Of a DNA stretch of 43,366 nucleotides, positions 6,637 through 15,122 are shown one piece after another. The notes under the pieces are model-generated. The model had not been told where the DNA came from. It did not search any database and saw only the letters and a list, made by a program, of their open reading frames with translations. Position numbers and translations under genes: made by a program. Location of the stretch: positions 1-43,366 of the forward strand of contig JABHHN010000079.1 of assembly GCA_018671515.1 (NCBI GenBank), given 5' to 3'. The stretch is from an archaeon (GTDB lineage Archaea > Nanobdellota > Nanobdellia > Woesearchaeales > GW2011-AR15). The stretch's first letter is position 1; every line of letters begins with the position of its first letter.

Positions 6637-8790
6637 ATGATAAAAGTCAATTTTAATGTCAATAATGTAAAATTAGGTATAGTTAATTTAAAAAATCTTA
6701 AAGAAAAAAAATCAAATAAATCAATTGAAGATTTTGAAAAAGATATATTTAAAGAAATAAAATCTAAGTATAGTTTAGATACTCTAGGTGAAAATGAAAT
6801 AATCAAATCATTTAGAGAATTATATTGGTCTTTTTCCATGGACCCAACAAAAAACAGAATTTCATCCGAAGCACTTCTAAGAAGAATACTTAAAGGTAAT
6901 AATATGTGGAGAATAAATAACATTGTTGATTCTCTAAATATGATATCTGCTAAATCATTATTACCAATGGGATATATTGATCATTCTACTTTTAAAGGAG
7001 AAATCACAATAAGAACCACAAATAAAGATGAAGAATTTATAAAAATAGGTGGAAAAATAAAAAAATGCAAAGGAACAGAAATTTGTGTAAGTGATGATGA
7101 AAAAATAATGGATTATGGATATGCAACATCTGATTCAGACCTTACAAAAGTGTCCGACAAAACAAAAGATTTGATGATATTAATATATGGAACAAAAGAT
7201 GTATCTGATGAGCATTTAAAAAAATCTATGTCTGATTCAATAGAAATATTAAGTAATTTTTATGATTTTAAAATTGAAGAAGAATCAATTAAATCTGCAA
7301 AGGTTGTAAAAATAGCTCCAAAAAAAGAAGTAAAAAATACAAAAAAAGAAGAAAAAAAAGATACATTAGGCATGACTGCTAAAAAAGATGAAAATTTTAG
7401 TGAATGGTACACACAAGTAATCCAAAAATCTAAAATGGCAGATTACTCTTCAGTTTCGGGATGTATTGTCTACAGACCTTATTCTTATGAAGTATGGGAA
7501 GAAATTCAAGATTTTTTTAATAAAAAAATCAAAAAATCAGGTGTAAAAAATGCTTATTTCCCTGTGCTTATTCCTGAAAGTCTTCTTAATAAAGAAGCGG
7601 CACATGTAGAAGGATTTGCTCCTGAAGTAGCATGGGTAACTCATGGTGGAAATACTAAATTAGGTGAAAGACTAGCAGTTAGACCTACAAGTGAGACTAT
7701 CATGTATGATTCATATTCAAAATGGATAAGATCACACAATGACCTACCTTTAAGACTAAATCAATGGAATAGTGTAGTCAGATGGGAATTCAAACATGCA
7801 ACTCCATTTTTACGGGGAAGAGAATTTTTATGGCAAGAAGGACATACTGTTTTTGAAACCAAAAATGAGGCAGAAGATGAAGTTTTTGAAATCTCTGAAT
7901 ACTATTCAAAAATATATGAAGAATTATTAGCAGTTCCGGTTATCCAAGGTAAAAAAACTGAAAGTGAAAAATTTGCAGGTGCAGAATATTCAGTTTCATG
8001 TGAAACATTTTTACCTCTTGGAAAAGCAGTTCAAGGATGCACATCGCATCTATTAGGACAAAATTTTGCAAAAGCATTTGACATATCTTTTTTAGACAAA
8101 AATGGAAAAAAACAATATCCTTGGCAAAATTCATGGGGATACTCAACTAGATCATTAGGAATAATGATAATAACCCATGGTGATGATAAAGGATTAGTAA
8201 TGCCTCCAAAAGTAGCACCTATTCAAGTTGTAATAGTTCCTATCTTATTTGATAAAACCAAGAAAAAAGTCCTAAAAGAAGCAAATAACATCAAAAAGAA
8301 ACTAGATGATTTCAAAATAAAACTAGATGATAGGACTGATTATACTCCAGGTTGGAAATATAATGAATGGGAATTAAAAGGTGTCCCTATAAGAATTGAA
8401 TTTGGTCCAAGAGATTTAGAAAATAACCAGGCAATGCTTGTCAGGCGTGATACTGGAGACAAAAAGGCAGTGAAATTAAATGATATAGAGAAAGAAGTAA
8501 AAAAAATGCTTGATAAAATCCAGAAAAATCTATATGAAACAGCCCAAAAAAGGATAGAAAACAGTATAGAAAAAGTTAAAAACTGGGATGAATTCAAAAC
8601 TGCAACAAGCCAAAAGAAATGGATCAAAGCAATGCATTGTGGCGACGCTAAATGCGAAAAAAAGATCAAAGACGAAACAAATGGTGTAAAGACCAATTGC
8701 ATTCCTTTTGACCAACCTAAAAAATTAGGAAAATGTGTTAAATGTGGTAAAGATGGTAAATATGAAATTTTATTTGCAAAAAGCTATTAA
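6637..8790 (+). CDS. proS: Prolyl-tRNA synthetase with N-terminal B3/4 domain fusion
   Basis: The 717-residue protein joins two parts. Residues about 50-207 look like a tRNA-synthetase B3/4 domain (SFRELYWSFSMDPTKNRISS and MGYIDHSTFKGEITIRTT), the fold that edits mischarged tRNA in PheRS beta and in stand-alone deacylases. A Lys-rich linker (about 226-244) leads to a complete archaeal/eukaryal-type ProRS: the catalytic class II core from about 250, motif 2 region VRWEFKHATPFLRGREFLWQ, an anticodon-binding domain, and a Cys-rich C-terminal domain with MHCGDAKC and CVKCGK, ending in KSY. Archaeal ProRS is usually about 480 residues, so the N-terminal 235 are extra. ATG 6637 follows AGGTGG (6626-6631) by 5 nt; GTG 6628 is inside that motif. 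Confidence 0.94.
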   Translation: MIKVNFNVNNVKLGIVNLKNLKEKKSNKSIEDFEKDIFKEIKSKYSLDTLGENEIIKSFRELYWSFSMDPTKNRISSEALLRRILKGNNMWRINNIVDSLNMISAKSLLPMGYIDHSTFKGEITIRTTNKDEEFIKIGGKIKKCKGTEICVSDDEKIMDYGYATSDSDLTKVSDKTKDLMILIYGTKDVSDEHLKKSMSDSIEILSNFYDFKIEEESIKSAKVVKIAPKKEVKNTKKEEKKDTLGMTAKKDENFSEWYTQVIQKSKMADYSSVSGCIVYRPYSYEVWEEIQDFFNKKIKKSGVKNAYFPVLIPESLLNKEAAHVEGFAPEVAWVTHGGNTKLGERLAVRPTSETIMYDSYSKWIRSHNDLPLRLNQWNSVVRWEFKHATPFLRGREFLWQEGHTVFETKNEAEDEVFEISEYYSKIYEELLAVPVIQGKKTESEKFAGAEYSVSCETFLPLGKAVQGCTSHLLGQNFAKAFDISFLDKNGKKQYPWQNSWGYSTRSLGIMIITHGDDKGLVMPPKVAPIQVVIVPILFDKTKKKVLKEANNIKKKLDDFKIKLDDRTDYTPGWKYNEWELKGVPIRIEFGPRDLENNQAMLVRRDTGDKKAVKLNDIEKEVKKMLDKIQKNLYETAQKRIENSIEKVKNWDEFKTATSQKKWIKAMHCGDAKCEKKIKDETNGVKTNCIPFDQPKKLGKCVKCGKDGKYEILFAKSY

Positions 8791-8911
8791 GGTAATTCCT
8801 TATTTTTTAAGGTACCCCATACCCTATTCTCAACTTTTTATTATTATATTAAGCTCACCCATGATTTAATACATTGGCTTAATAAATAATTAAATTTCTT
8901 GACAATTATTC

Positions 8912-8937
8912 AAAAGCAGATTATATCTGCTTTTTTC
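8912..8937 (+). terminator. Hairpin with T-tract after proS
   Basis: Arms AAGCAGA/TCTGCTT enclose a TTATA loop, and the downstream arm runs into a T-tract. This resembles an intrinsic terminator for proS transcription, although archaeal termination depends mainly on the T-run. It lies 120 nt past the proS stop. Confidence 0.45.
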
Positions 8938-8940
8938 TAT

Positions 8941-8995
8941 ATGCAAGTTCTAAAAGAACTTGCTATGAAAGACCGAAAGTCAAGATATAATTCAA
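8941..8995 (+). repeat. Two-hairpin intergenic element, copy 1
   Basis: Arms GCAAGTTC (8943-8950) and GAACTTGC (8956-8963) surround a 5-nt loop. The sequence TATGAAA follows, then a small GAC/GTC stem (8971-8981), ending in ATAATTCAA at 8987-8995. The same order of parts recurs at 19213, 23252 and, inverted, 39081. Here it ends directly before the TATA box of the proBAC operon. Confidence 0.6.
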
Positions 8996-8997
8996 AT

Positions 8998-9010
8998 ATT
9001 ATATAAATTT
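8998..9010 (+). promoter_or_regulatory. TATA box for the proBAC operon
   Basis: ATTATATAAATTT directly follows the two-hairpin element. Start of transcription near 9028 would place the GGAGGT at 9026-9031 at the very 5' end of the mRNA, so the real start may be slightly upstream. Confidence 0.4.
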
Positions 9011-9040
9011 TAAAAAAAATAATTTGGAGGTAAATAAAAA

Positions 9041-9094
9041 ATGAAAACAGAAAAACTTGGTGGTTGTATTCCTTGTGAGGAATCAACTAAATAA
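9041..9094 (+). CDS. 17-codon upstream ORF overlapping the proB start
   Basis: The peptide MKTEKLGGCIPCEESTK has the best ribosome-binding site in this region: GGAGGT at 9026-9031, 9 nt before ATG 9041. It is in a different frame from proB, overlaps the proB start region, and stops at TAA 9092-9094. proB itself has no SD. Ribosomes finishing this ORF could reinitiate at proB, or a frameshift could join the two. It contains CxxC (CIPC) and one proline codon. No homologue recognised. Confidence 0.45.
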   Translation: MKTEKLGGCIPCEESTK

Positions 9095-9860
9095 AGCAAA
9101 AAGAATAATTATCAAATTAGGGACAAGTACTATTCTAAAAGAAAATGGTATATTTAATTATGAATTAATAAATGGATTTATTAAAGAAATAATTAAATTA
9201 AAAGCGCAAGGAAAGGAAATTGTAATTGTTTCTAGTGGTGCAGTAGGATTAGGCAATAATCACTTAACATGGCAAAAAAGTGAAGATAAATTATTAAACA
9301 AATGTTCTGCATCTATTGGACAGTCAAAATTGATGTATTCATATCAAAATTCTTTTGACAAATTTAATTTATCAATTGCTCAACTACTTCTAACAAACAA
9401 AAATTTTAAAACAAATAGAAGGAAAAAAAGAATAAAAAATGTTCTAGAAAAATTATTAGAAATTGGAATAATACCTATAATAAATGAAAATGATTCAATA
9501 ACTGAAAGTGAAACTTCATTTGGTGATAATGATATTCTTGCAGGACATATATCAAATATTACAAAAGCAAATCTATTAATTATTTTATCAAATGTTGATG
9601 GAATATATAGAAATTATATAAAAAAAGATGTTATAAACTACATTTCTAAAACAGACTCTACTATCAAAAATTATGTAACTTCTAATAGGTCTTCTTTTGG
9701 AAAAGGTGGAATGATGTCAAAAATTCATGCAGCCAAGATATGTTCTCAAACAAACACTATGACTGTAATTGCAAATGGGCAAGAAAAAAATATTTTATTG
9801 AAAATTATAAATGGAAAAAATATAGGCACACTAATTAATCTGGAGGATAGTTCAAAATGA
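9075..9860 (+). CDS. proB: Glutamate 5-kinase (gamma-glutamyl kinase), short form
   Basis: First step of proline synthesis: ATP-dependent phosphorylation of glutamate to gamma-glutamyl phosphate. The amino-acid-kinase fold is clear: IIIKLGTSTIL at the N-terminus, VIVSSGAVGLG, the INENDSI loop, SFGDNDILAG, and the Lys/Gly-rich FGKGGMMSKIHAA. At about 261 residues it lacks the C-terminal PUA domain of E. coli ProB, as many short forms do. The start is uncertain: GTG 9075 gives MRNQLNKAKRIIIKLG, and TTG 9057 is possible; neither has an SD. An overlapping 17-codon ORF with a strong SD suggests translational coupling. The last codons overlap proA by 4 nt (ATGA). Confidence 0.92.
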   Translation: MRNQLNKAKRIIIKLGTSTILKENGIFNYELINGFIKEIIKLKAQGKEIVIVSSGAVGLGNNHLTWQKSEDKLLNKCSASIGQSKLMYSYQNSFDKFNLSIAQLLLTNKNFKTNRRKKRIKNVLEKLLEIGIIPIINENDSITESETSFGDNDILAGHISNITKANLLIILSNVDGIYRNYIKKDVINYISKTDSTIKNYVTSNRSSFGKGGMMSKIHAAKICSQTNTMTVIANGQEKNILLKIINGKNIGTLINLEDSSK

Positions 9861-11098
9861 AATTAAGAAACAAAAATATAATACAAATTGCAAAAGATGC
9901 AAAAAAAACATCTGTTGAATTAAATAAATTATCAACTAAAGACAAAAATAAAATTTTGTTAAACATAATTAAATCATTAGATAAAAATAGAAATGAAATT
10001 TTAGAAGCTAACAAAATTGATGTTGATAATGCAAAAAATAATATTAAGATATCTCTTCTAGATAGATTGATCCTAAATAATCAAAGAATTGATAATATGA
10101 TTGATTCATTAAAAATCTTAATTGATTTAAAAGACCATATAGGAGAAATAATTGATGAAAAGACATTAAAAAATGGACTAAAATTAATCAAAAAAAGAGT
10201 TCCATTTGGTGTCATTGGTGTAATTTATGAATCAAGACCTAATGTTACAATAGATGTTGCTAGTATCTGTCTAAAAAGTTCATCTTCTGTAATTTTAAAA
10301 GGTGGAAGTGAGGCAATAAACACCAACAAAATACTTGTTAAATTACTAAATGATTCATGCCAAATAAAGAATGCTTTTCAACTTATTGAGTCAACAGATA
10401 GGTCAATTACAAATGAAATATTAAAATTAAACAACTATATTGATTTAATTATTCCAAGAGGTGGAAAAAATCTCATTAATTTTGTAAGAGATAATTCTAA
10501 AGTTCCAATAATTGAGACAGGTACTGGAAATTGTCATATATTCCTTGATGAAAAATATGATATAAAAAAAGCAATTAAAATTATCATTAATGCAAAAACT
10601 CAAAGACCTAGTGTTTGTAATGCTGTTGAAAAATTATTAATTCATGAAAATACTTTTGGTAATAACATAAAATCCATAATTAATGAATTAAAAAAGAAAA
10701 ATGTTGAAATCAGAGGATGCAATAAGATAAATGAAATTGAAAAATGTAAAATTGCAGATGAAACTGATTGGCATACAGAATATTTAGATTTGATCATGGG
10801 AATTAAAATTGTTAAAAATGTTAATGAAGCAATTTCACATATCAATAAATATGGAACTAAACATAGTGAAGCTATTCTTAGTTATAATAATGAAAATATT
10901 GACAAATTTAATAATGAAGTAGATGCTTCCACTGTGTATACTAATGCCTCAACTAGGTTTACTGATGGGTATGAATTTGGAATGGGTGCAGAGATTGGAA
11001 TAAGTACTCAAAAATTGCATGCTAGAGGACCAATGGGACTTGAAGCACTTAGTACATACAAATATTTAATAACAGGAAATGGTCATATAAGAAAATAG
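9857..11098 (+). CDS. proA: Gamma-glutamyl phosphate reductase
   Basis: This 413-residue aldehyde-dehydrogenase-fold enzyme reduces gamma-glutamyl phosphate with NADPH to glutamate semialdehyde, which cyclises to pyrroline-5-carboxylate. Visible motifs include VPFGVIGVIYESRPNVT (115-131), ILKGGSEA, the IPRGG turn and the catalytic cysteine C254 in QRPSVCNAVE. C-terminal FGMGAEIGISTQKLHARGPMG is the typical ProA ending. ATG 9857 overlaps the proB stop; GGAGG at 9842-9846 gives an SD. proA is followed 15 nt later by proC. ProBA is uncommon in archaea, so a bacterial origin is likely (inference). Confidence 0.97.
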   Translation: MKLRNKNIIQIAKDAKKTSVELNKLSTKDKNKILLNIIKSLDKNRNEILEANKIDVDNAKNNIKISLLDRLILNNQRIDNMIDSLKILIDLKDHIGEIIDEKTLKNGLKLIKKRVPFGVIGVIYESRPNVTIDVASICLKSSSSVILKGGSEAINTNKILVKLLNDSCQIKNAFQLIESTDRSITNEILKLNNYIDLIIPRGGKNLINFVRDNSKVPIIETGTGNCHIFLDEKYDIKKAIKIIINAKTQRPSVCNAVEKLLIHENTFGNNIKSIINELKKKNVEIRGCNKINEIEKCKIADETDWHTEYLDLIMGIKIVKNVNEAISHINKYGTKHSEAILSYNNENIDKFNNEVDASTVYTNASTRFTDGYEFGMGAEIGISTQKLHARGPMGLEALSTYKYLITGNGHIRK

Positions 11099-11113
11099 AT
11101 TTAGGTGATTTTA

Positions 11114-11920
11114 ATGAATGAAGATAAAATTGGTTTCATAGGAGCGGGAAGTTTAGCTGAGTGCTTAATTAGTGCACTTGTCAAAAAAGATTATAATAAT
11201 ATCATTGCAAGTAGAAGGACACAAAGTGAATTAGATAGATTAAGTAAGCAATACAGGATTAAAACTACAACTGACAATATTGAAGTCTTAAATGATTCAA
11301 AATATGTAATTTTATGTGTCAAACCTGGTGATGATTTAAATGGAGTACTTGAAGAGATAAAATCATCAAAAATTGATTATTCAGAAAAAGTTTTCATAAC
11401 TATTGCAGCTACAGTTCGAAAAAAACAACTGACAAATATACTTGGACAAAATACAAAAATTGGAATTGTCATACCTACAGTTGGAAGTATATATGGAGAA
11501 GGTGTTTCAATCTATTCATCAAACAACACAGAAATAGATGATAAAATTGAAGCTATTTTTGGAGCAGGCGGATATGTACAAAAAGTTGATGAAGATAAAG
11601 TAATTCAATCTGCCCAAGGTGCATGTCTTCCAGGATGGGATAGCAGATATGTATTGAAAAACCTTGAAATGCTAAGGAAATATTTTCCAGATAATGAACT
11701 CTCAAAAAAATTTATAATAAATAATTTAAGAGGAGTTGCAAATATGCTTGAACAAAATGAAAGTGATGATTTGCAAGCACTAAAAAATTATTCTTTAAAA
11801 GTTGGAAAACCTGGAAAAAGTATTACATATCAAGGAATTGAATTGTATGAAAAAAATGGTTTCTATAAAGCAATAGAAAAATCTCATGAATTAGTCGGTG
11901 AAATCATGAAAAAATATTGA
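11114..11920 (+). CDS. proC: Pyrroline-5-carboxylate reductase-like protein
   Basis: This 268-residue protein begins with a Rossmann motif IGFIGAGSLAECLISAL, then a helical dimer domain, and sits third in proB-proA-proC. It should reduce pyrroline-5-carboxylate to proline. It is diverged: the usual SGSGPAY helix start is replaced by AQGACLPGW, and the C-terminal SPGGTT signature is replaced by GKPGKSITYQG. Operon position makes ProC the best call, but the substrate could differ within the F420-reductase/P5CR-like superfamily. ATG 11114 lies 5 nt after AGGTGA (11103-11108); GTG 11105 is part of that motif. Confidence 0.85.
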   Translation: MNEDKIGFIGAGSLAECLISALVKKDYNNIIASRRTQSELDRLSKQYRIKTTTDNIEVLNDSKYVILCVKPGDDLNGVLEEIKSSKIDYSEKVFITIAATVRKKQLTNILGQNTKIGIVIPTVGSIYGEGVSIYSSNNTEIDDKIEAIFGAGGYVQKVDEDKVIQSAQGACLPGWDSRYVLKNLEMLRKYFPDNELSKKFIINNLRGVANMLEQNESDDLQALKNYSLKVGKPGKSITYQGIELYEKNGFYKAIEKSHELVGEIMKKY

Positions 11921-12008
11921 TTTTTTATTATTTTTATATTCTTTTTTACTAATAAGTAGTAAAGTATTTAAATTCTTATTACTTAATATATTATATTAAG
12001 TGAATAAA

Positions 12009-12725
12009 ATGACATTTCATAAAACAGAAACATTAGAAGATGCAAAAACAATTGGAACAGTAATTAGAGCTATAGGAAGAGGAAAACAAGAATTAGAAGA
12101 TAGAAATCCAATTGTTCAAAAATTATTAGAAGAAGAAAATTACCTTACATTAGATAATATTGTATATAACCAAAAAAAAAAACAACAAGCTAATTCTTGT
12201 GATGATACTGAAGAATATTTTCAAGCAATGTTATCTTGGAGAGGTAAATCACCAGAAAATGATGATCCAAAAAACATTTACAGAGCTGGAGTGATTTTAT
12301 TTTATGATAGTAAATTTTTAGGTATTTATAAATATGAAAATGAAAATCTTTTCTTATCTGCAAGAAATGTAAGAGACTCACAAGGAAAACCCGTATTATT
12401 TAGGGGTGGAATATATCAAATGGACGATAAAATTACAAAAAGTATAGATAAAATGCCTATTGCTGATAAATACAATGGAAAATGGATGATTCTAAATATT
12501 CCAGAAACTGAAAAAATATTTGTCTCTAATTTAAGATATATACATGAAGGTCAAAATATGATTGATAGCTTAAAATTACCATGGAAAACTCCAATTAATC
12601 TTGAAAAAGAAATGATGAATATAGGCAATAAAGCAAAAGAAATTCTTGATGGAAAGACACATAGACCTTATGAAATTATACAATATAAAGACTTATTAGC
12701 AAAAGCAAGTGTTTGCAAATTATAA
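12009..12725 (+). CDS. Conserved-looking protein of unknown function
   Basis: A soluble 238-residue protein that I do not recognise. It has a charged helical N-terminus, a Lys/Gln run (about 54-60), then an alternating beta-like core (AGVILFYDSKFLGIYKYE), and a helical C-terminal third. No membrane segment, Cys cluster or nucleotide motif is seen. A TATA-like TATTTAAAT (11967-11975) lies about 30 nt before the start region; GTG 12000 would be leaderless and ATG 12009 has a short leader. I prefer ATG 12009. It stands alone between proC and the convergent Rieske gene. Confidence 0.7.
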   Translation: MTFHKTETLEDAKTIGTVIRAIGRGKQELEDRNPIVQKLLEEENYLTLDNIVYNQKKKQQANSCDDTEEYFQAMLSWRGKSPENDDPKNIYRAGVILFYDSKFLGIYKYENENLFLSARNVRDSQGKPVLFRGGIYQMDDKITKSIDKMPIADKYNGKWMILNIPETEKIFVSNLRYIHEGQNMIDSLKLPWKTPINLEKEMMNIGNKAKEILDGKTHRPYEIIQYKDLLAKASVCKL

Positions 12726-12769
12726 AAAATATTATATGTAAAAATTAAAGCAAATATATTTTTTAAATT

Positions 12770-13075
12770 TCATTTTACTTTCACAAATACATAATCATCT
12801 TCGACTTTTACATCAAATGATTTTACATTCTTATTTGGAAACTGGCATTCACCAGTCTTTACATCAAATTCCCAACCATGCCACGGACATGCAACTTTTC
12901 CATCATCTATATGACCTTCACAAAGGGGAGCTCCTTGATGAGTACACAAATTATGTATTGCAGAATATTCACCATTTACATTAAAAATTGCAACAGGAAC
13001 ACCTTCTATTGATACTAATTTTCCTTCTCCTTCTTTTACTTGAGAAGTCGGACATGCTTTGATAAATTCACTCAT
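12770..13075 (-). CDS. Rieske [2Fe-2S] ferredoxin
   Basis: A 101-residue single-domain Rieske protein. Both cluster-binding loops are complete: CTHQG (C44, H46) and CPWHG (C63, H66). No signal peptide is seen, so this is a soluble electron carrier like those serving oxygenases or nitrite reductase NirD-type systems; no partner enzyme is encoded nearby. The ATG at 13075 has GGTGA about 6 nt upstream on the minus strand; the more upstream GTG is inside that motif. It is divergent from the EEP hydrolase, sharing a 59-nt promoter region. Confidence 0.93.
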   Translation of the reverse strand: MSEFIKACPTSQVKEGEGKLVSIEGVPVAIFNVNGEYSAIHNLCTHQGAPLCEGHIDDGKVACPWHGWEFDVKTGECQFPNKNVKSFDVKVEDDYVFVKVK

Positions 13076-13134
13076 ATAAATCACCCAATATACTAAAGGT
13101 TAATATTATATATAAAATTAATGTTTAGAGTAAT

Positions 13135-13884
13135 ATGGTCAAAATAAAAGTAATGAATTGGAATATTTTTTGGGGTTTTGGTAGTGTAAAAAATAGTCTC
13201 CACCATTCACTTGCATTTTGGAAATATTTTGGAATGGTAGACACTAAAAAAAACGTGTCTAAAATTTCACAATTCATAAGGACTAAACAAATAGATATTG
13301 TTGGATTACAGGAAATTGATAATGGTTCAATAAGAAATCGAAAATTCAATCAAGTTGATAAAGTCTCAGACATAACTGAATTAAAATTTAAAAAATATGC
13401 ACCTGAAAAAACATTCTTGAATTTTGCAGATGATGGAAATGCATTAATTTCAAGATTCAATTTTAAAAATATAAAAATAATTGATTTACCATATAATAAA
13501 GAAAAAAGAAGTCTAATTTCTGCAAATTATAAAATTAAAGGTAAAGAATTCAAGGTAATTGTCACACATTTAGGTGCATGGAAATTTAATAAAAATGAAA
13601 GAATTCAACAGATGCATACAATATCTGAATATGTAAATTCACTAAATATCCCTGTAATATTAATGGGAGATTTTAATTGTGAACCACAAGATAGAGAATT
13701 TAAATTACTTCTAACTAAAACAAATCTTAAACCACTTATTGATGGGGCAACTTACAAACATATGGGAAAAGATTGCAAATATGATAATATATTGATATCT
13801 CCAGAAATAAAAGTAATTGAATCAAAAATTCTTGATGTAAATTTATCTGATCATAAACCTGTATATGCAGAACTTTCAATTTGA
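13135..13884 (+). CDS. Endonuclease/exonuclease/phosphatase (EEP) family hydrolase
   Basis: A 249-residue Mg-dependent hydrolase of the DNase I / ExoIII / sphingomyelinase fold. The catalytic set is present: N10 (VMNWNI), E60 (VGLQEID), GDFN at 178-181, the THLGAW His, and C-terminal SDHKPV with H240. It lacks a signal peptide. The family includes DNA repair nucleases, phosphodiesterases and lipid phosphatases, so the substrate is open. TATA-like TATATATAAAA (about 13108-13119) is placed for a leaderless start at ATG 13135. Confidence 0.88.
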   Translation: MVKIKVMNWNIFWGFGSVKNSLHHSLAFWKYFGMVDTKKNVSKISQFIRTKQIDIVGLQEIDNGSIRNRKFNQVDKVSDITELKFKKYAPEKTFLNFADDGNALISRFNFKNIKIIDLPYNKEKRSLISANYKIKGKEFKVIVTHLGAWKFNKNERIQQMHTISEYVNSLNIPVILMGDFNCEPQDREFKLLLTKTNLKPLIDGATYKHMGKDCKYDNILISPEIKVIESKILDVNLSDHKPVYAELSI

Positions 13885-13931
13885 TTTAAGTTTTAAAAAT
13901 ATTTATATAATACTCTTATTCTTGAATTTGT

Positions 13932-14273
13932 ATGAAAAAAATTATTATTTTAATATTTATTTTAATACTAAGTAGTTGTATTAAAATTCAATCACCTAAT
14001 GATTTTCAATGGAACCAAAATAATGAAGCATATGTTAAAATCAAATTAGGAGAAACTGTGAATTTAAAAAGACCAATAATTACTGTTTTAAAAATAAATA
14101 AAGAGTCTGCTACAATCCACGCAGTTGGAAAAAGTTTAGAATGTGATGATGTTGATGATGACTTCATAATTACAAAAGAAGAAATTCAAATACATAGATT
14201 AGGGATATCAGTTCATAAAATTGAAGAAGATTTTGTTACTTTTAAACTAAAAGGACATGATAGTTTTTGCTAA
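13932..14273 (+). CDS. Small predicted lipoprotein
   Basis: The 113-residue protein begins with MKKIIILIFILILSSC: a short positive start, hydrophobic core and lipobox with acceptor Cys16. The rest is a small beta-rich domain with an acidic patch CDDVDDD and three Cys besides the lipobox. Function unknown. A TATA-like ATTTATATAATA (13900-13911) is about 25 nt upstream, so the transcript is likely leaderless. It is convergent with the methyltransferase gene, with only 3 nt between stops. Confidence 0.72.
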   Translation: MKKIIILIFILILSSCIKIQSPNDFQWNQNNEAYVKIKLGETVNLKRPIITVLKINKESATIHAVGKSLECDDVDDDFIITKEEIQIHRLGISVHKIEEDFVTFKLKGHDSFC

Positions 14274-14276
14274 CTA

Positions 14277-15122
14277 TTATTTCTCAGCAACAAATACACC
14301 ATATGTCGCAATATTATTCTCATCTGCAAATACTTTTTTTTGATTAATGCAAGCAATTGTATTTTTATGCATATAATTAGAAAAAATACCTAATTTATAT
14401 AAAATCCAACTAAAAACATAAGCTAAAGCACCAATGTTATATATCCTATTTCTAGTTCTTTTAATATCTTTTAATTTATCATAATAATTAATTTTTCTAA
14501 ATCCTATTTTTTTTAAATCATTTTGAAAACTATTAACTGTTGCTAAATTTGTTAGTCCCCATCCCCCTAACCAATCATCATAAATTTTATTTTCCTTTTT
14601 ATTCAAGTATTCCCTAATTTGAAATCCATCTGTCACAACAAGTTTTCCTCCTTTTTTTAAAAGCCTATATGCTTCTTTTATAAAATCTATTTTTTTATTA
14701 GCATAACAAATACTTTCTACACCAAATATTTTTGTAAATGATTTATCGTTATATTCTGTTTTAGTATAATCTTGAATTGAAAAATTAATATTTTTTGAAA
14801 ACTTAAATTTATCAGCTAACTTTCTTGCTTTTTTTAATTGAACTTCAGATAATGTAATTCCTTCAATTTTAGCATTTGTATGTTTTGCTAAATACAAACT
14901 TATCCCACCTATCCCACAACCAGCATCTAAAATTTTATCATTAGAATTTGCATCTAAAGATTCCATGATAAATTTGTTATTATTCAAAATTGATTCTTTA
15001 GTGTTCTTAGTATTTTCATACCAATACCCATAATGAAGGGAATGTGTTCCTTTGGAATAAACTAAATCATAAAGAATTTGTGTTTGATTATAATAATTCT
15101 CAATTTCTTTATATTTAGACAT
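14277..15122 (-). CDS. SAM-dependent methyltransferase (Erg6/tocopherol-methyltransferase-like)
   Basis: A 281-residue class I methyltransferase. The SAM-binding glycine motif is ILDAGCGIGG (64-73), preceded by the HYGYW motif typical of the sterol/tocopherol and small-molecule N-/C-methyltransferase group. It also has KKGGKLVVTDGF after motif III. A C-terminal hydrophobic stretch (ALAYVFSWILYKLGIF) may associate with membranes or bind a lipid-like substrate. The substrate cannot be assigned; a prenylated lipid or quinone-like acceptor is one possibility. It is convergent with the lipoprotein gene and divergent from rtcA. Confidence 0.82.
   Translation of the reverse strand: MSKYKEIENYYNQTQILYDLVYSKGTHSLHYGYWYENTKNTKESILNNNKFIMESLDANSNDKILDAGCGIGGISLYLAKHTNAKIEGITLSEVQLKKARKLADKFKFSKNINFSIQDYTKTEYNDKSFTKIFGVESICYANKKIDFIKEAYRLLKKGGKLVVTDGFQIREYLNKKENKIYDDWLGGWGLTNLATVNSFQNDLKKIGFRKINYYDKLKDIKRTRNRIYNIGALAYVFSWILYKLGIFSNYMHKNTIACINQKKVFADENNIATYGVFVAEK

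Noticed and set aside
8340-8702. 120-codon minus-strand ORF inside proS
   Set aside because: Antisense to a well-conserved synthetase and without motifs; a shadow.
8941-8995. Two-hairpin elements as ordinary terminators
   Set aside because: Copies at 23252 and 39081 are between divergent genes, and none is followed by a long T-run; the separate hairpin at 8912 fits the terminator role better.
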